DNA of 64,000 bases from Thermohalobacter berrensis (lineage in GTDB: Bacteria; Bacillota; Clostridia; Tissierellales; Thermohalobacteraceae), in contig NZ_MCIB01000023.1 of assembly GCF_003609645.1 (NCBI RefSeq), positions 62,001-126,000 of the forward strand, in the 5' to 3' direction. The notes beneath the pieces were generated by a model. The model saw nothing but the letters and a program-made list of their open reading frames with translations. It was not told where the DNA came from and made no database searches. Within the stretch, counting starts at the first letter, position 1. The number at the start of each line of letters is the position of its first letter. Position numbers and translations under genes: made by a program. This document shows, piece by piece, positions 29,612-37,645 of this stretch.

Positions 29612-30304
29612 ATGAAAAAATTATATCTTTATATGCTAATTTTATTATTTAATATTGTATTGTTTACTGGTTGTGATAATCTTAACTCAAAAGTAGTTAC
29701 AGAAGAATCTACAATTCAAACAACTACAGATAATAAAACTAATGAAGAAGTGGATAAGCTCAAAAAAGAAATTTCAAAATTAGAAGAAAATTTAAGAAAA
29801 AAACAAGTATTTATTAAACGGTTAGAAGAGGAGAGAGATTACTATGTAAAATCTATTGATTTTATGTTAGAAAAACTAAGTGAAGATGAAATAAAGGAAA
29901 TTATTGAAAAAGAGTGGTGGTATACACTATCAATAGTATATAGTGAAAATGATGATAAAAAAGACAAAAGACTTTCTGTTCCTAAAAATGGTAAAATTAC
30001 ATTGAATAATTCAAATTTTAATGTAGTATTTAGCGAACATAATAAGCTTTATCATGTAGTAAAAGCGACAGATAAATATGAGAAAATATTTGAAGAAGTT
30101 TTAATAGGGAACTGGAGTGATAATATAAAAGTAAAAAATTATGATGACTATTTTGAAGCAGCGGCTTCAGGTACAGTTGTAGACTCAATGTCATATCAAT
30201 TTAAAAATGTGCCTAAGGGAACGGAAATTAAAATAGAAATTTCAGAGAAATTAAGAAAAAGACTTGAATTAGAAAGTAATATTCTATCAATATCGATTAA
30301 ATAA
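29612..30304 (+). CDS. lipoprotein with coiled coil, unknown function
   Basis: Protein of 230 residues. A hydrophobic signal ending in LFTGC marks a lipoprotein. A Thr/Asn-rich linker leads to a coiled coil (KLKKEISKLEENLRKKQ, about 47-90) and a C-terminal beta-rich domain (about 95-230). Good AAGGGGG ribosome site. It sits at the right edge of the segment that splits the ABC ATPase gene, ending 15 bp before the ATPase 5' fragment begins. Function unknown. Confidence 0.72.
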   Translation: MKKLYLYMLILLFNIVLFTGCDNLNSKVVTEESTIQTTTDNKTNEEVDKLKKEISKLEENLRKKQVFIKRLEEERDYYVKSIDFMLEKLSEDEIKEIIEKEWWYTLSIVYSENDDKKDKRLSVPKNGKITLNNSNFNVVFSEHNKLYHVVKATDKYEKIFEEVLIGNWSDNIKVKNYDDYFEAAASGTVVDSMSYQFKNVPKGTEIKIEISEKLRKRLELESNILSISIK

Positions 30305-30318
30305 AAATAAGGTAAATC

Positions 30319-30879
30319 CTATTGTGAACGGCAAGTACCTATTTCATCAGCGATTGTCAGTCTAGTTTGATAGTCTAGGGCAGAAAAGGATTCATCTAGT
30401 AGTAGAATTTCAGGCTTTAAAGCTAGAGTCCTTATAAGAGCTGCCCTTTGTCTCATACCACCTGATAACTGTCTGGGATAATGATCCTTAAATTCTCCCA
30501 AACCATAGGTGTCTAATAGACTTTCAACAAACTTTTTCTTTTCATCGGTTAATTTATTTTGTATCTCTAAACCTATAATGGAATTTTGATAAATGGTTCT
30601 CCACTCAAATAAGTGGTCCCTTTGAAACATATATCCTATATCTCCACTAGTTCCTTTTACTTCATTACCATTGACAAATACTTTTCCTTTAGATGGCTTA
30701 AGAAGCCCAGCTACTATAGATAATAAGGTAGATTTACCGCAACCACTAGGCCCTATCAAAGCAACTATTTCTCCGTGATATATATCTAAAGATAAGTCTT
30801 TTATAGCTTCAGTTTCACCATCAAGGGTATGGTATATCATACTTACATTTTTGATTTCAACAGCTTTCCCTGGGTTCAT
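30319..30879 (-). pseudogene. 5' fragment of SsuB-type ABC ATPase gene
   Basis: It starts with a good AAGGAGG site and ATG, and encodes Walker A (GPSGCGKSTLL), the Q-loop (GYMFQRDHLFEWRTI), signature (LSGGMRQR) and Walker B (ILLLDESFSALD). It runs on through YQTRLTIADEIGT and then leaves the family alignment and stops (CRSQ). The missing end, from the switch histidine onward, is at 24415-24621 on the same strand. The nitrate/sulfonate/taurine ABC family is clear. Without the H-loop and tail this half cannot be a working ATPase. Confidence 0.85.
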
Positions 30880-31174
30880 CGCTATGCCTCCTTAAGGAGA
30901 TAGTCAGCCTAACTGCATATATTATATTATTCAGGAAGCATGTAAGGTGTGATAGGTGTATGAAAATAAAATTTGTTTTAAAGATTACTTACTAAAATTT
31001 ATAAAATAGGAAAACGGACCCAAAAATTTATAATATTGCGAAAAGTAATTTACAAATATATCCATAAATAGTATGATTAAGTTAACTGAAGTGAACCTAA
31101 CAACAACGTTATTCACATAAAGTTAAAAAATTTTATAATTATTATATTTATTTAATTGGAAGGAGGGGAAAAAG

Positions 31175-31249
31175 ATGTTATATCCAAGACCACCAAATGA
31201 AAATAATCTCCTATTAAAAAATTACAAATTTTCAAATAGGAAGTTATAA
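31175..31249 (+). CDS. short ORF of the MxYPRxPNE type, copy 1
   Basis: A 24-codon frame behind a strong GGAAGGAGGGG site. The product begins MLYPRPPNENNLL and then differs from the related ORF at 33728, which begins MIYPRAPNEKNLL. The shared N-terminus in two places suggests a small-protein family or the 5' remnant of a larger gene; this copy may be truncated. Confidence 0.4.
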   Translation: MLYPRPPNENNLLLKNYKFSNRKL

Positions 31250-31312
31250 ACATGTTGCGTAGAAATATATAGTGATGATAATTTTTAAAATATGAAAGGA
31301 GAGGATAAAAAG

Positions 31313-32544
31313 ATGAAAAAATATTAATATTTACATTAATAACAGTTTTACTATTAGGATGTTTTCAAAGTTCATATGCTATTTCAAACAAAAATGAATC
31401 TAAACTGGAAAAAGTTCATGGTAAGTCAATTTCAATAGAAAATATAAAACGGAATCTTGGTATCAAAGTTAAATCTACAGAAAAATCAGAAACTAAAGTA
31501 TCTTATGATTATTTTACCGAATTTAAAAAAGGGGAAAAAATAGGAATTGCTGTTGTAAAAGGTCAACTTGAAATTGAAGGAAATAAATATGATTTTAAAG
31601 CTGAGGGAGAAGTGGAAAAAATTCAACTTAAATCAGGTGAATTAATAGAAGGATCACTTGAAGGGAATATAGTAATTGAAGATAGTGAATATAAATTATT
31701 AATTGGATTTGCTAATAAAAATAATAAAGTGAGTCTATCTATGAATATATATAATGAGTCTGATTCATCCGTAATGATATTTGGAAAACCTGTTATTTCA
31801 GAAAATGATATGAAAGAGATAGAAGAAAAAAGACTTAAAGTAACAGAAAAGAAAAAATCAAATATATCAGAATTTAATTTAATAAATAATGAAGAAACTG
31901 TTAATTTGATGTCAACAACACGTACTTTCGATTATGTAAAATCTGAAACAGCATATATGGATAGTTCTAAGATTGATGATGTGTATGGAGTAAGGGTAAA
32001 ATTGTATCAAGAAGAAAATAATGGGGAATTATTACTTTTAAAGGGTAGATCCTATGCAGAAGATATAGAAGTAGCTTTAAATAATTATGATGGTTTTAGT
32101 GAAGCAGTAGAATTGTATGAGGTTAGGGCTGGATTTTATTTTGAAGAAGGACACTCTACTGGTACTCACCCAGCCGAGGATGATGATGGTTCAGATGTAT
32201 TTGTCTATAGAATACTGTACGATGTTTTAAGTTTATTTGGTATACCAACTAGCACACTTGATGCTGCGCTTAATGATGGTAAAGGTTCTTTAAACGTTGT
32301 TGATAGTGTTTTGCAACCTAGTATAGAAATTCAGGCAGGGACAGACTTAGAAATGGATTATGATGATAAAGACGTTGAAATTTTTATAGTTGGGTTAAAT
32401 GCACATCAAGGAAAAGTTGAAGGTGATTTCTATGCTGAAATGCAATATAAAGAAAGATATCACGTTCCATTGGGAGGTTATGTTTATAACTATTATGAAA
32501 GTGAAAGGGCACAAGATTATTTTAATTTAACAGTTGTAGATTAA
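31313..32544 (+). pseudogene. secreted protein gene with a frameshift in a poly-A tract after the start
   Basis: ATG 31313 follows AAAGGAGAGG, but with only six A residues after it the frame closes at the fifth codon. One extra A would give MKKILIFTLITVLLLGCFQSS, a clean signal peptide, and continue unbroken through the rest of the gene to 32544 (about 410 residues). The long open part from 31612 has no signal of its own. The mature protein is beta-rich with no recognised domain; the central part has VRVKLYQEENNGELLLLKGR, and the C-terminus has NAHQGKVEGDFYAEMQYKER. It could be a phase-variable gene, a true pseudogene or a base-calling error in the homopolymer. Confidence 0.65.
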
Positions 32545-32558
32545 AAAGAGGGGAAATT

Positions 32559-33119
32559 ATGAGAAAAAATGAAATTTTAATTATAATACTAATTTCTATA
32601 ATAATCGTATTAAGCATTTTTAACATTTATCAATATAAGAAAAATCTAGAAATTAAAATAGAATATGGTCAACGTATTCGTCATATCGAACAAATTGCTT
32701 TAGTAATAGTTCCCAGAAGAGTGTTGGGTGAACTACAAGATAGCAATAATATAGATGAGGTAGGTTTAGCTGAAACAATTGAACATGTAATTACTGCTAA
32801 AAGCTTTGCTTATAGTGGAGTAAGAGGTTTTTCTCAAGTAACATCTTTTCTTGATAATACAGAGAAAGACCTAAAAGAACTCAGAAAACTTATTAAGCAA
32901 AATGGAAAAGAAAAAGAGATAGATATTTTGATCCAGAAGATAAAGAAGAATCAGGAAAAAAGCTTAAAAACCTATGAAGAAATTGAAAAGTTTTTTGAAG
33001 GATATATGAATCCAATACATGAAGAAAAAGAAGAAGAGAAAAAGAATTTGCTATGGTATAAAAATAGTGCAGGGGAGTCAAATGAATTAATCAAAATAAT
33101 AGAAGAAGGGTTAAAATAG
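32559..33119 (+). CDS. membrane-anchored coiled-coil protein
   Basis: Protein of 186 residues with one N-terminal transmembrane helix (about 6-25) and a largely helical, charged remainder, including coiled coil around KDLKELRKLIKQNGKEKEI and KKNQEKSLKTYEEIEKFFEG. It starts 14 bp after the frameshifted surface-protein gene with a GAGGGG ribosome site, so the two are probably co-transcribed. No known domain seen. Confidence 0.65.
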   Translation: MRKNEILIIILISIIIVLSIFNIYQYKKNLEIKIEYGQRIRHIEQIALVIVPRRVLGELQDSNNIDEVGLAETIEHVITAKSFAYSGVRGFSQVTSFLDNTEKDLKELRKLIKQNGKEKEIDILIQKIKKNQEKSLKTYEEIEKFFEGYMNPIHEEKEEEKKNLLWYKNSAGESNELIKIIEEGLK

Positions 33120-33132
33120 TAGAAAAATACAA

Positions 33133-33215
33133 GGGGACAGTAACACAAGGGGACTGTCCCTTTGTGTTATTATATGACAAAGGGACGTATGACAAAGGGA
33201 CGTTTCATTTGTCAC
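33133..33215. repeat. palindromic intergenic repeats with GGGAC cores
   Basis: GGGGACAGT pairs with ACTGTCCC, and AACACAAGGG pairs with CCCTTTGTGTT, in overlapping fashion (33133-33169). This is followed by two copies of ATGACAAAGGGACGT (about 33175 and 33189), the second inside the palindrome TGACAAA...TTTGTCA. Related copies lie at 33409-33434 and 36663-36689. They look like small dispersed hairpin repeats. Confidence 0.6.
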
Positions 33216-33407
33216 ATTAAAATTGAATAAATCCAAGCTCAAAAGCCAGAGGATACCAATATTCCTCTGACTTTTTTTAGTTTAGACAGAGACCTTACTT
33301 TCAAAAGTATCAAGGTTTTTAATAAAGTATAGTTCTTCAAGTATATGATTGGTAATATACTCTATAATCTCTGGGTTATAGTCAAATTTTGCTAAGGCAG
33401 CTAAATA
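33189..33407. repeat. 219-bp direct repeat, copy 1
   Basis: About 98-99% identical to 36663-36881 (three differences noticed). It includes the palindrome TGACAAA...TTTGTCA, a terminator-like hairpin (CCAGAGGA / TCCTCTGA) and the last 40 or so codons of the XRE gene, cut off where the homology ends. This copy is therefore a gene fragment; the intact gene is in copy 2. Confidence 0.8.
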
Positions 33408-33727
33408 TATGACAATGGGACGTTTCATTTGTCATATTTTTTACTTTCAATTTTTATGTAGTCGTATAAAACACTCTAGTAATGTGAGTAGCACTATTTT
33501 TTAAAAACAATTTTAAAAGAAAATTAATTGAAAAAATTTATAGTGTTGTACAATAACTAAAATTCTAAAGAAAAATTATTAAATAAGCCAACTTTTACAC
33601 ATTTAATGATTAAAATATGGCTAAATATGCCTAAATATGCCTTGAATATGGTTAAATAAACTTTTAGACAGGAAATTACAGCTTAATCATGTAATTTTAG
33701 TATAAGAATCAAAAAGGAGGTGATTAT

Positions 33728-33940
33728 GTGATATATCCAAGAGCACCAAATGAAAAAAACCTACTAACTCAATTGAATGCTACAAGCATGTTTAATAGCA
33801 GATTTATAGGGGAGTCAATTAAATTTTATTTTAAATTGGTGCGAATATCAAGATTAGAGTGCAAGAATTACTCTATACCTTTAACACTACGGTGTAAATA
33901 TAAGTCCTACGGTAATATGTTAAGGGAGAAAACAAAATAA
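33728..33940 (+). CDS. short ORF of the MxYPRxPNE type, copy 2
   Basis: A 70-codon frame from GTG 33728 behind AAAAAGGAGGTG. The product begins MIYPRAPNEKNLLTQLNATS, shares its first 13 residues with the ORF at 31175, and becomes basic and less regular further on, so the 3' part may be decayed. No family recognised. Confidence 0.42.
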   Translation: MIYPRAPNEKNLLTQLNATSMFNSRFIGESIKFYFKLVRISRLECKNYSIPLTLRCKYKSYGNMLREKTK

Positions 33941-35195
33941 ATATTGATCTTTTAGCTGTTAGCCAGCAAAAAAGACATCACGAAACTAGCTCAGTCCAAA
34001 TCGGTAAAAACTGGGTGTGAGTAAAGGAAATTGTGCAGGCGTCAGCCTATCTATTCACCTTCCTTTTTGGCGAATAGATTTGGTCGTTGCGTAGCAGCGC
34101 ATCAACCAATCGCACTAATTTTCTTGCAGTTAACACGAGGGCTCTTTTGTGCTGATGTTTTGGTACTTCATGATACTTTTTATGGTAATAAGCATTAAAT
34201 CCAGATTCATGATTTTTTACCGAAATGGCAGCCTTAACAAGGTAATATCGAAGATATCTGTTACCATAACGTATCATGTTAATTTCATTGGCTTTAAATT
34301 TGCCAGATTGATGCTTCTTAGACCAAGTAAGGCCAGCATATTTGGCTATTGAAGCTTGACTTTTAAAACGATGAATATCACCGATTTCGGCTAAAATACC
34401 AGAACAGTAAACAGGTCCAATACCTGGTATTGTTTGAATTGTATTTGGTATACCATCAAGAAGTTTAGCTATAGATTTATCTAGTTGCTTGATTTGAGAT
34501 TTAATACTACGAATTGACTCTATTGAAGTAGCTAAAAGCACATCTATAGAGTTCTCAACACATTTAGATAGCCTATAGGAAGAACGAGCAGCTTTTTGAA
34601 TGCAATTTGCTACTTTTTCTGAGTCAGAGAATCGATTTTTGCCTTTTTCTTTTAAATAATCTGCAAGAACTTTAATGTCCATGGAACTAATTTCATCAAG
34701 GCTATATTTTTCCATAAGTAGTTCCATAATGGCATTGCCCAATGCTGAAGTTTCAACTTCAGTTTTAAATGCACTGCATTTAAAGAACAAATTTTGAAGG
34801 AAATATTGCTTTTCTCTAGTAAGATTTTGAACGAGACGAAATCTCATTCTAATGAGCCTTTGAAGAGCAATATATTGTTCTTGCATGATTACAGTTAAAG
34901 GTAATTTACCAAAGCGTAGACGGTCAGCTATGATAAAAGCATCAATCTTATCTGTCTTATCCAAATCCACATAAGACTCTTTAAATTTTTTAATAAGTTT
35001 TGGATTGATTGTATAAACTTTGGTATCTAGTTTATTTAGTTCAGGGAAAGTGTCTGTGTAGCCAAATAGCTTAACATGAGAACCACTCTCTGTAAAGGGT
35101 AAAATGAATGGACTACATTGTTATGAAAAATCAGTTTTGTGTTATTAAAGTTGGAGATTTATATCTCTAAACATATTATACGAGGAGGTATTAAA
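33941..35195 (-). mobile_element. IS110-family element remnant
   Basis: It contains the truncated transposase plus 106 bp on its 3' side (33941-34046), GC-richer than its surroundings and possibly the old non-coding end. No terminal inverted repeats or target duplications are seen, as expected for this family. Limits are approximate. Confidence 0.5.
34047..35120 (-). pseudogene. N-terminally truncated IS110-family transposase
   Basis: The frame is open for 357 codons from 35120. It has the DKTDKIDAFIIADRLR motif that holds the last acidic residues of the DEDD (RuvC-like) catalytic domain, and the C-terminal Tnp_20 domain with IQTIPGIGPVYCSGILAEIG and the KHQSG segment carrying the IS110 serine. 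The N-terminal part with the first catalytic aspartate (normally VGIDVS-like) is absent because a TAA closes the frame at 35121. A GTG at 34970 gives 307 residues, but the full family length is about 400. The upstream end that holds the guide-RNA region in many IS110 elements is also gone. Confidence 0.75.
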
Positions 35196-35990
35196 ATGAA
35201 AAAAATATCATTGCTTTTAATTGTATTTTTTATTTATACATGTAGTAGTTCACCTTTATCTTTTGCTATAAATGATGATTATACAATAAATATACCAAAA
35301 GAAACAAGAGATAGACTTGAAAAAGAAGATACTTATATCCTAAATACAGTAAGAATTATTCCTTCTAAATTAACTGGAAAAATACTTAAAACTGAAAATA
35401 CAAACTTAAATCGTGATACTACTGATTTAGGAGATATTGAAACTTCTACTTATGCACCAGTACCCACGTATGGAACAGTAAATATTATAGATACTTTAGG
35501 GGATGAAAGTGGTTACACTACAACTACAGATAAATCTTTTACTAGCTTCAAAACGTTTAAATATGCTTCAATTAAAATAATAGAGAAAATACCCGGAATA
35601 GGCGATGTTTATAAGATAGGTTCAGATATTTACAGTGCACTTAAAGCAATTTATTCTGATTTAAGTACAATAAATAGAAGTAAACAAGTAGATGTTGAAA
35701 CAAGATATGCTTATAGATACTTTTGGCATGATCTGTATGTGTATGATTATAGCGATTCATGGAAGTGGGTAGGAGAGAGTTTAAGTAAGTATTATTATAA
35801 ACATTATGCAATGTTTGCTTATTTGGATTCAGTAGGAGAGTTTAGATGGAAAGCATATAGTTTTTCACATAACAATGGTTTTCCTCCTGAAGAAATAGCT
35901 AAAGCTCCTAATTATATGGATTACTCTAGTTTAGCAGATATAGCTTATGAATGTTGGATATATGACAAAACTTATAGAGAAAGTTATTAA
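35196..35990 (+). CDS. secreted protein of unknown function
   Basis: Protein of 264 residues with an N-terminal signal peptide (MKKISLLLIVFFIYTCSSSP, cleavage probably near SFA). The middle has GTVNIIDTLGDESGYTTTT and a glycine-rich amphipathic patch IPGIGDVYKIGSDIYSALKA; the C-terminus is rich in Tyr and Trp (YFWHDLYVYDYSDSWKW). No recognised domain. The ATG at 35196 follows GAGGAGG. A surface or toxin-like role is possible but not supported by a motif. Confidence 0.72.
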   Translation: MKKISLLLIVFFIYTCSSSPLSFAINDDYTINIPKETRDRLEKEDTYILNTVRIIPSKLTGKILKTENTNLNRDTTDLGDIETSTYAPVPTYGTVNIIDTLGDESGYTTTTDKSFTSFKTFKYASIKIIEKIPGIGDVYKIGSDIYSALKAIYSDLSTINRSKQVDVETRYAYRYFWHDLYVYDYSDSWKWVGESLSKYYYKHYAMFAYLDSVGEFRWKAYSFSHNNGFPPEEIAKAPNYMDYSSLADIAYECWIYDKTYRESY

Positions 35991-36094
35991 GTCTAAAGGA
36001 ATATTAGTTTATAAAGGTTAAAAAATAGATATAACAGCATAATAAATTTTAGAAATTTATTATGCTGTTATATTATAAAAGAGGAGAAGATAAT

Positions 36095-36652
36095 ATGGAA
36101 AAGAGAAATTTAAGTTATGGCAGTTCAGTAATAATATTAGCGTTTCTATTTGTTGTTATAAACACTATTAGTGGTTGTGAACAAGCTCCTAGTTTTTCTA
36201 AGAATGTTAAAGATATTAAATTTATGCTAAAAGAGAAAAAGTCTGAAATAGATTATGAGAATTATGTAAATGTTAAAATGAAACCAAGTAAGATTTTATT
36301 TAATAAAACAACAGAAGAACAGGTTCTTGATAATAAACTATGTAACATTGTTTATACGGTAATAGTTGAAAATATTAGTAGTGAAAATATAAAAATAAAC
36401 CTTAAATTGTTTATACCTGACGAGTTATCTTCTACAATAGTATACGGTGCAACTACTTTAGGTCCAAGGAAGAAAGATGTTATTTTGAAACCAGGTGAAA
36501 GAATAAACATTGGTATGGGAACGCTTATAAAGCATTTAAATAATTTAAGTGAAAAAGAAAAAGAATTATTTGATGATTATAAAGATATTCTATATATAGA
36601 ATTATTAATTAATGATAAAAAATCATATGCTAAGATAAGTGCATTAAAGTGA
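36095..36652 (+). CDS. lipoprotein of unknown function
   Basis: Protein of 185 residues. The signal ends in TISGC, so it is a lipoprotein. The mature part looks like an Ig-like beta-sandwich: alternating strands CNIVYTVIVENISSENIKIN and DVILKPGERINIGMG resemble DUF4352/telomeric-type domains found in Gram-positive lipoproteins. ATG 36095 is preceded by AGAGGAG. It is separated by 104 bp from the secreted-protein gene upstream, with which it may be transcribed. Confidence 0.7.
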   Translation: MEKRNLSYGSSVIILAFLFVVINTISGCEQAPSFSKNVKDIKFMLKEKKSEIDYENYVNVKMKPSKILFNKTTEEQVLDNKLCNIVYTVIVENISSENIKINLKLFIPDELSSTIVYGATTLGPRKKDVILKPGERINIGMGTLIKHLNNLSEKEKELFDDYKDILYIELLINDKKSYAKISALK

Positions 36653-36662
36653 TGTCAATATA

Positions 36663-36881
36663 GATGACAAAGGGACGTTTCATTTGTCACATTAAAATTG
36701 AATAAATTCAAGCTCAAAAGCCAGAGGATACCAATATTCCTCTGACTTTTTTTAGTTTAGACAGAGACCTTACTTTCAAAAGTATCAAGGTTTTTAATAA
36801 AGTATAGTTCTTCAAGTATATGATTAGTAATATACTCTATAATCTCTGGGTTATAGTCAAATTTTGCTATGGCAGCTAAAT
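36663..36881. repeat. 219-bp direct repeat, copy 2
   Basis: Partner of 33189-33407. Here the homology continues into the intact XRE gene, so this is the original copy. The repeat pair flanks the IS110 remnant and two secreted-protein genes. Confidence 0.8.
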
Positions 36882-37218
36882 AGGAGGAAAAAATATCATT
36901 AAGTTTTTTATTTATGTACTTTATATTGGTACTATTTGATTGAATTTGACTTTTATACATTTTTATTAAATCTTCTTGTAAACTTAAATCTCGAATATCA
37001 AAAGAATTTGATTGTAATAGCTCTCCTAAAGAAACATTTAATTCTTTACAGATTCTCAGCAATAATTCTAACTTAAAAACATCATTTCTCCCATTTTCAA
37101 TATTATTAACAAGCCCTGTTGATACATCAAGACGTTTTGCTAATTCAGGTGTGGATAGTTTTTTTGCTTTTCTATATTTTCTGATTTTTTTACCCATTTC
37201 TACATATACATTAAGCAT
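36757..37218 (-). CDS. XRE-family transcriptional regulator
   Basis: Regulator of 153 residues. The N-terminal helix-turn-helix (GKKIRKYRKAKKLSTPELAK, then VSTGLVNNIENGRNDV) is the Cro/C1 type. The C-terminal half is helical (LQEDLIKMYKSQIQSN) and likely mediates dimerisation. ATG 37218 follows GGAGGTGAAGG; the GTG at 37227 lies within that site. Its last 40 or so codons are duplicated at 33.3 kb. Its divergent neighbour is CRISPR leader 1. Confidence 0.82.
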   Translation of the reverse strand: MLNVYVEMGKKIRKYRKAKKLSTPELAKRLDVSTGLVNNIENGRNDVFKLELLLRICKELNVSLGELLQSNSFDIRDLSLQEDLIKMYKSQIQSNSTNIKYINKKLNDIFSSYLAAIAKFDYNPEIIEYITNHILEELYFIKNLDTFESKVSV

Positions 37219-37456
37219 GTCCTTCACCTCCTTGATAAAAATTATTGACAGGAATAAGGTTTTTATACGGGAGATTTAGGTAGGTTAGATAAATACAATT
37301 AATATCTGTTTGAATTTTATTGAATAAAAATTTAAAAAAGCTCTGATATACTAGTAGTATTAAAAGATTTTATATTAAATTTAGTAAAAAATTCTCCTAA
37401 ACAAAATATGTAAATATTTATAACGAATAATAGCATAAAAATAGTTAGGTCAAAAA

Positions 37457-37645
37457 GTCGTCGACCTCCAGTAGTGCAAAAAGCCTTGGGGATCGACGAC
37501 TTTTTGTTTTTGAAGATAAAAGTAGCTGTAATATAGTGTTTTGAAGGGATTAAAGGGTATTTATAAGGAAGAAAGTTATAGAAAAAAGTGGAAAAAACTA
37601 AATTGACAAAAAATAGTAAACCTGATAAAATCAATATATGTAATG
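37457..37645 (+). promoter_or_regulatory. CRISPR leader 1
   Basis: Conserved leader next to array 1. It starts with a hairpin (37457-37500; arms GTCGTCGA...TCGACGAC) followed by T-runs, and ends with TTGACA-N17-TAAAAT. It is about 90% or more identical to the leaders at 46574, 56863 and 62371. Leader-proximal sequence is where new spacers are inserted. Confidence 0.85.
37603..37631 (+). promoter_or_regulatory. pre-crRNA promoter, array 1
   Basis: TTGACA at 37603-37608, 17-base spacer, TAAAAT at 37626-37631. Transcription should begin within about 10 bases of the first repeat. The same promoter is kept in all four leaders. Confidence 0.75.

Larger units (their letters stand above)
33120..33727. 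other. intergenic region with palindromic repeats and a duplicated XRE 3' end
   Basis: No intact gene. It holds GGGACAG/CTGTCCC and AACACAA/TTGTGTT inverted repeats (33133-33169), several TGACAAAGGGACG-type palindromes, a duplicated 219-bp segment (33189-33407) and short tandem AAATATGGCTAAATATGCC-like units near 33616-33656. Confidence 0.6.

Noticed and set aside
24638-30345. AATAGGTA in opposite orientation at both breakpoints of the split ATPase gene
   Set aside because: Only eight bases and one copy lies within the host gene's own coding sequence; chance is likely in AT-rich DNA.
30880-31170. Riboswitch upstream of the ABC ATPase fragment (thiamine-type was considered)
   Set aside because: The conserved TPP core wording is absent and no convincing fold was found by eye.
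37332-37634. Minus-strand open frames over the leaders (also at 46539-46751, 56849-57040 and 62309-62548) starting MILSGLLFFVN
   Set aside because: The frames recur only because the leader is repeated four times, and the cover of hairpin and promoter explains the conservation better than a protein.
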